This document shows positions 63,224 through 64,000 of a DNA stretch of 64,000 nucleotides, one piece after another. A program made the translations under genes and the position numbers. This DNA is from a bacterium (lineage in GTDB: Bacteria; Planctomycetota; Planctomycetia; Pirellulales; Pirellulaceae): the NCBI GenBank assembly GCA_030430075.1, contig JAUIGN010000002.1, positions 248,001-312,000 on the forward strand, written 5' to 3'. The notes under the pieces are model-generated. The model had not been told where the DNA came from. It saw only the letters and a program-made list of their open reading frames with translations, and made no database searches. The stretch's first letter is position 1, and every line of letters starts with the position of its first letter.

Positions 63224-64000
63224 TTGTTTGTTGGGCCGGTGTTCTTTCGTGAGGCGTCGACGACCCCCCGTCGTCCGCGCCATTACATCCTCCGTTCGGT
63301 CTATGTGCTGGCGCTGTTGGTGCTTATCTGCACAGCCTGGTTCGTGCTGGCCGGGACGCAGATCGTCCGCAATATTGGGGACATGGCCAGGTTCGGCGCC
63401 ACACTCTTCCAGATCCTGGCGCTGCTCCAATTGCTGGTCGTCGTGTTCCTGGCCGCCTTCGGCGTGGCGGGGGCGGTTTCTCAAGAAAAGGACCGCCGCA
63501 CGTTGATTTTGCTGTTGATGACGCGGATGCGCAACAGCGAACTTGTCCTCGGCAAACTGCTGGCAGCCCTCCTGGATGTATTCGTGATGGTGCTGGCGTC
63601 GGCACCCGTGCTGATGCTGGTTTCGCTGCTGGGGGGCGTTTCCTGGGATCAGATTGTGCGGGCCTTGCTGGTCACGTTCACCACCGGGTTGGCAGCCGGC
63701 AGCCTGGGCTCGATCCTGGCCTTGTGGCGCGAAAAGACGTTTCAGACGCTCTCCATGACCGCCCTGACCTTGATGATGTGGGCCGGTATCTGGGAGGTCG
63801 TGGCGGCCGGCCTCCTGTTCGACAGCCTGGCCGGACTCTCCTGCGAAACGATTGCCACTGCGTTCAGTCCCGTGCGCGCCATCCTGGCGGCCACCACGCC
63901 CCGGATCGCCAGTGCGCCGCTGGTCACCTGGTCCGACGGAACCACGCTGTACCTGCTGGTCTCGATCCTGGGGACAGCCGGCATCAATGCCGTGGCCATC
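63224..64000 (+). CDS. ABC-2-type transporter permease (3' end outside window)
   Basis: Partial gene open to the last base, at least 259 residues. The N-terminus GPVFFREASTTPRRPRHYI is followed by several membrane helices (VYVLALLVLICTAWFVLAG in part; LALLQLLVVVFLAAFGVAGAV in part). The cytoplasmic segment SQEKDRRTLILLLMTRMRN is typical of ABC-2 permeases. It probably works with an ATPase encoded downstream, to export a lipid, glycan or drug-like compound. I chose the TTG at 63224 with AAGGAG 8 nt upstream; a GTG at 63215 in frame would leave no room for that site. Confidence 0.85.
   Translation, partial: MFVGPVFFREASTTPRRPRHYILRSVYVLALLVLICTAWFVLAGTQIVRNIGDMARFGATLFQILALLQLLVVVFLAAFGVAGAVSQEKDRRTLILLLMTRMRNSELVLGKLLAALLDVFVMVLASAPVLMLVSLLGGVSWDQIVRALLVTFTTGLAAGSLGSILALWREKTFQTLSMTALTLMMWAGIWEVVAAGLLFDSLAGLSCETIATAFSPVRAILAATTPRIASAPLVTWSDGTTLYLLVSILGTAGINAVAI

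Overview
The window is a piece of a GC-rich planctomycete chromosome, most like the Pirellulales group. This is inferred from family content: paired DUF1549/DUF1553 and DUF1501 proteins, a Tat-exported Gfo/Idh/MocA oxidoreductase, a DUF1080 secreted hydrolase, a DUF1570 protein, ECF sigma factors tied to a Ser/Thr kinase or to a membrane anti-sigma-like protein, and giant exported proteins with an LEPR-type N-terminus, Calx-beta and FG-GAP repeats and a dockerin-like tail. Many starts are GTG or TTG. I see no rRNA, CRISPR array, prophage or intact insertion sequence.

Layout. 1-9.4 kb: a truncated sigma-54 response regulator, a methyltransferase, a secreted propeller protein, a DUF6580-type membrane protein beside cobyric acid synthase (cobQ), a Rieske ferredoxin and SprT-like peptidase on the minus strand, a secreted esterase and a pentapeptide-repeat protein. 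9.6-21.1 kb: a minus-strand ECF sigma factor and a kinase with a zinc-finger N-terminus and an FGE-like C-terminus, then a plus-strand dockerin-type pseudogene and an intact 1652-residue relative. 21.2-22.4 kb: an IS66 transposase relic and tRNA-Gln(CUG). 22.4-33.5 kb: an FHA-GAF-SpoIIE phosphatase, a DUF1080 protein, a ClC channel coupled to a degenerate GH10-like protein, an MFS transporter and a GT39-like glycosyltransferase. 33.6-48.7 kb: an AsmA-like protein followed by core metabolism (dapF, a DUF374 acyltransferase, xseA, xseB, an ispA-type synthase, dxs, nadK) and a secreted metzincin. 48.8-64 kb: a VWA lipoprotein, a two-domain ABC permease, the DUF1570 protein, the Gfo/Idh protein, a small lysine-rich exported protein, and a minus-strand operon running ECF sigma, anti-sigma-like, coiled-coil, DUF1549/1553, DUF1501. 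A truncated ABC-2 permease ends the window.

The isoprenoid and cofactor genes (ispA-type, dxs, nadK) sit close together on the plus strand and are probably co-transcribed. The two sigma factors each head a locus that also encodes their likely regulator, and in the second case a cytochrome-like exported protein pair.

The least explained signal is not a gene. Five intergenic places carry one roughly 50-bp element whose second half folds into a 9-bp hairpin. In four of them a different part of the element has been amplified into tandem arrays with periods of 23 to 30 bp. Two further small families are present: a roughly 110-bp hairpin element found twice, and a 99-bp element with perfect 12-bp inverted ends. 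All sit in spacers, mostly downstream of genes.
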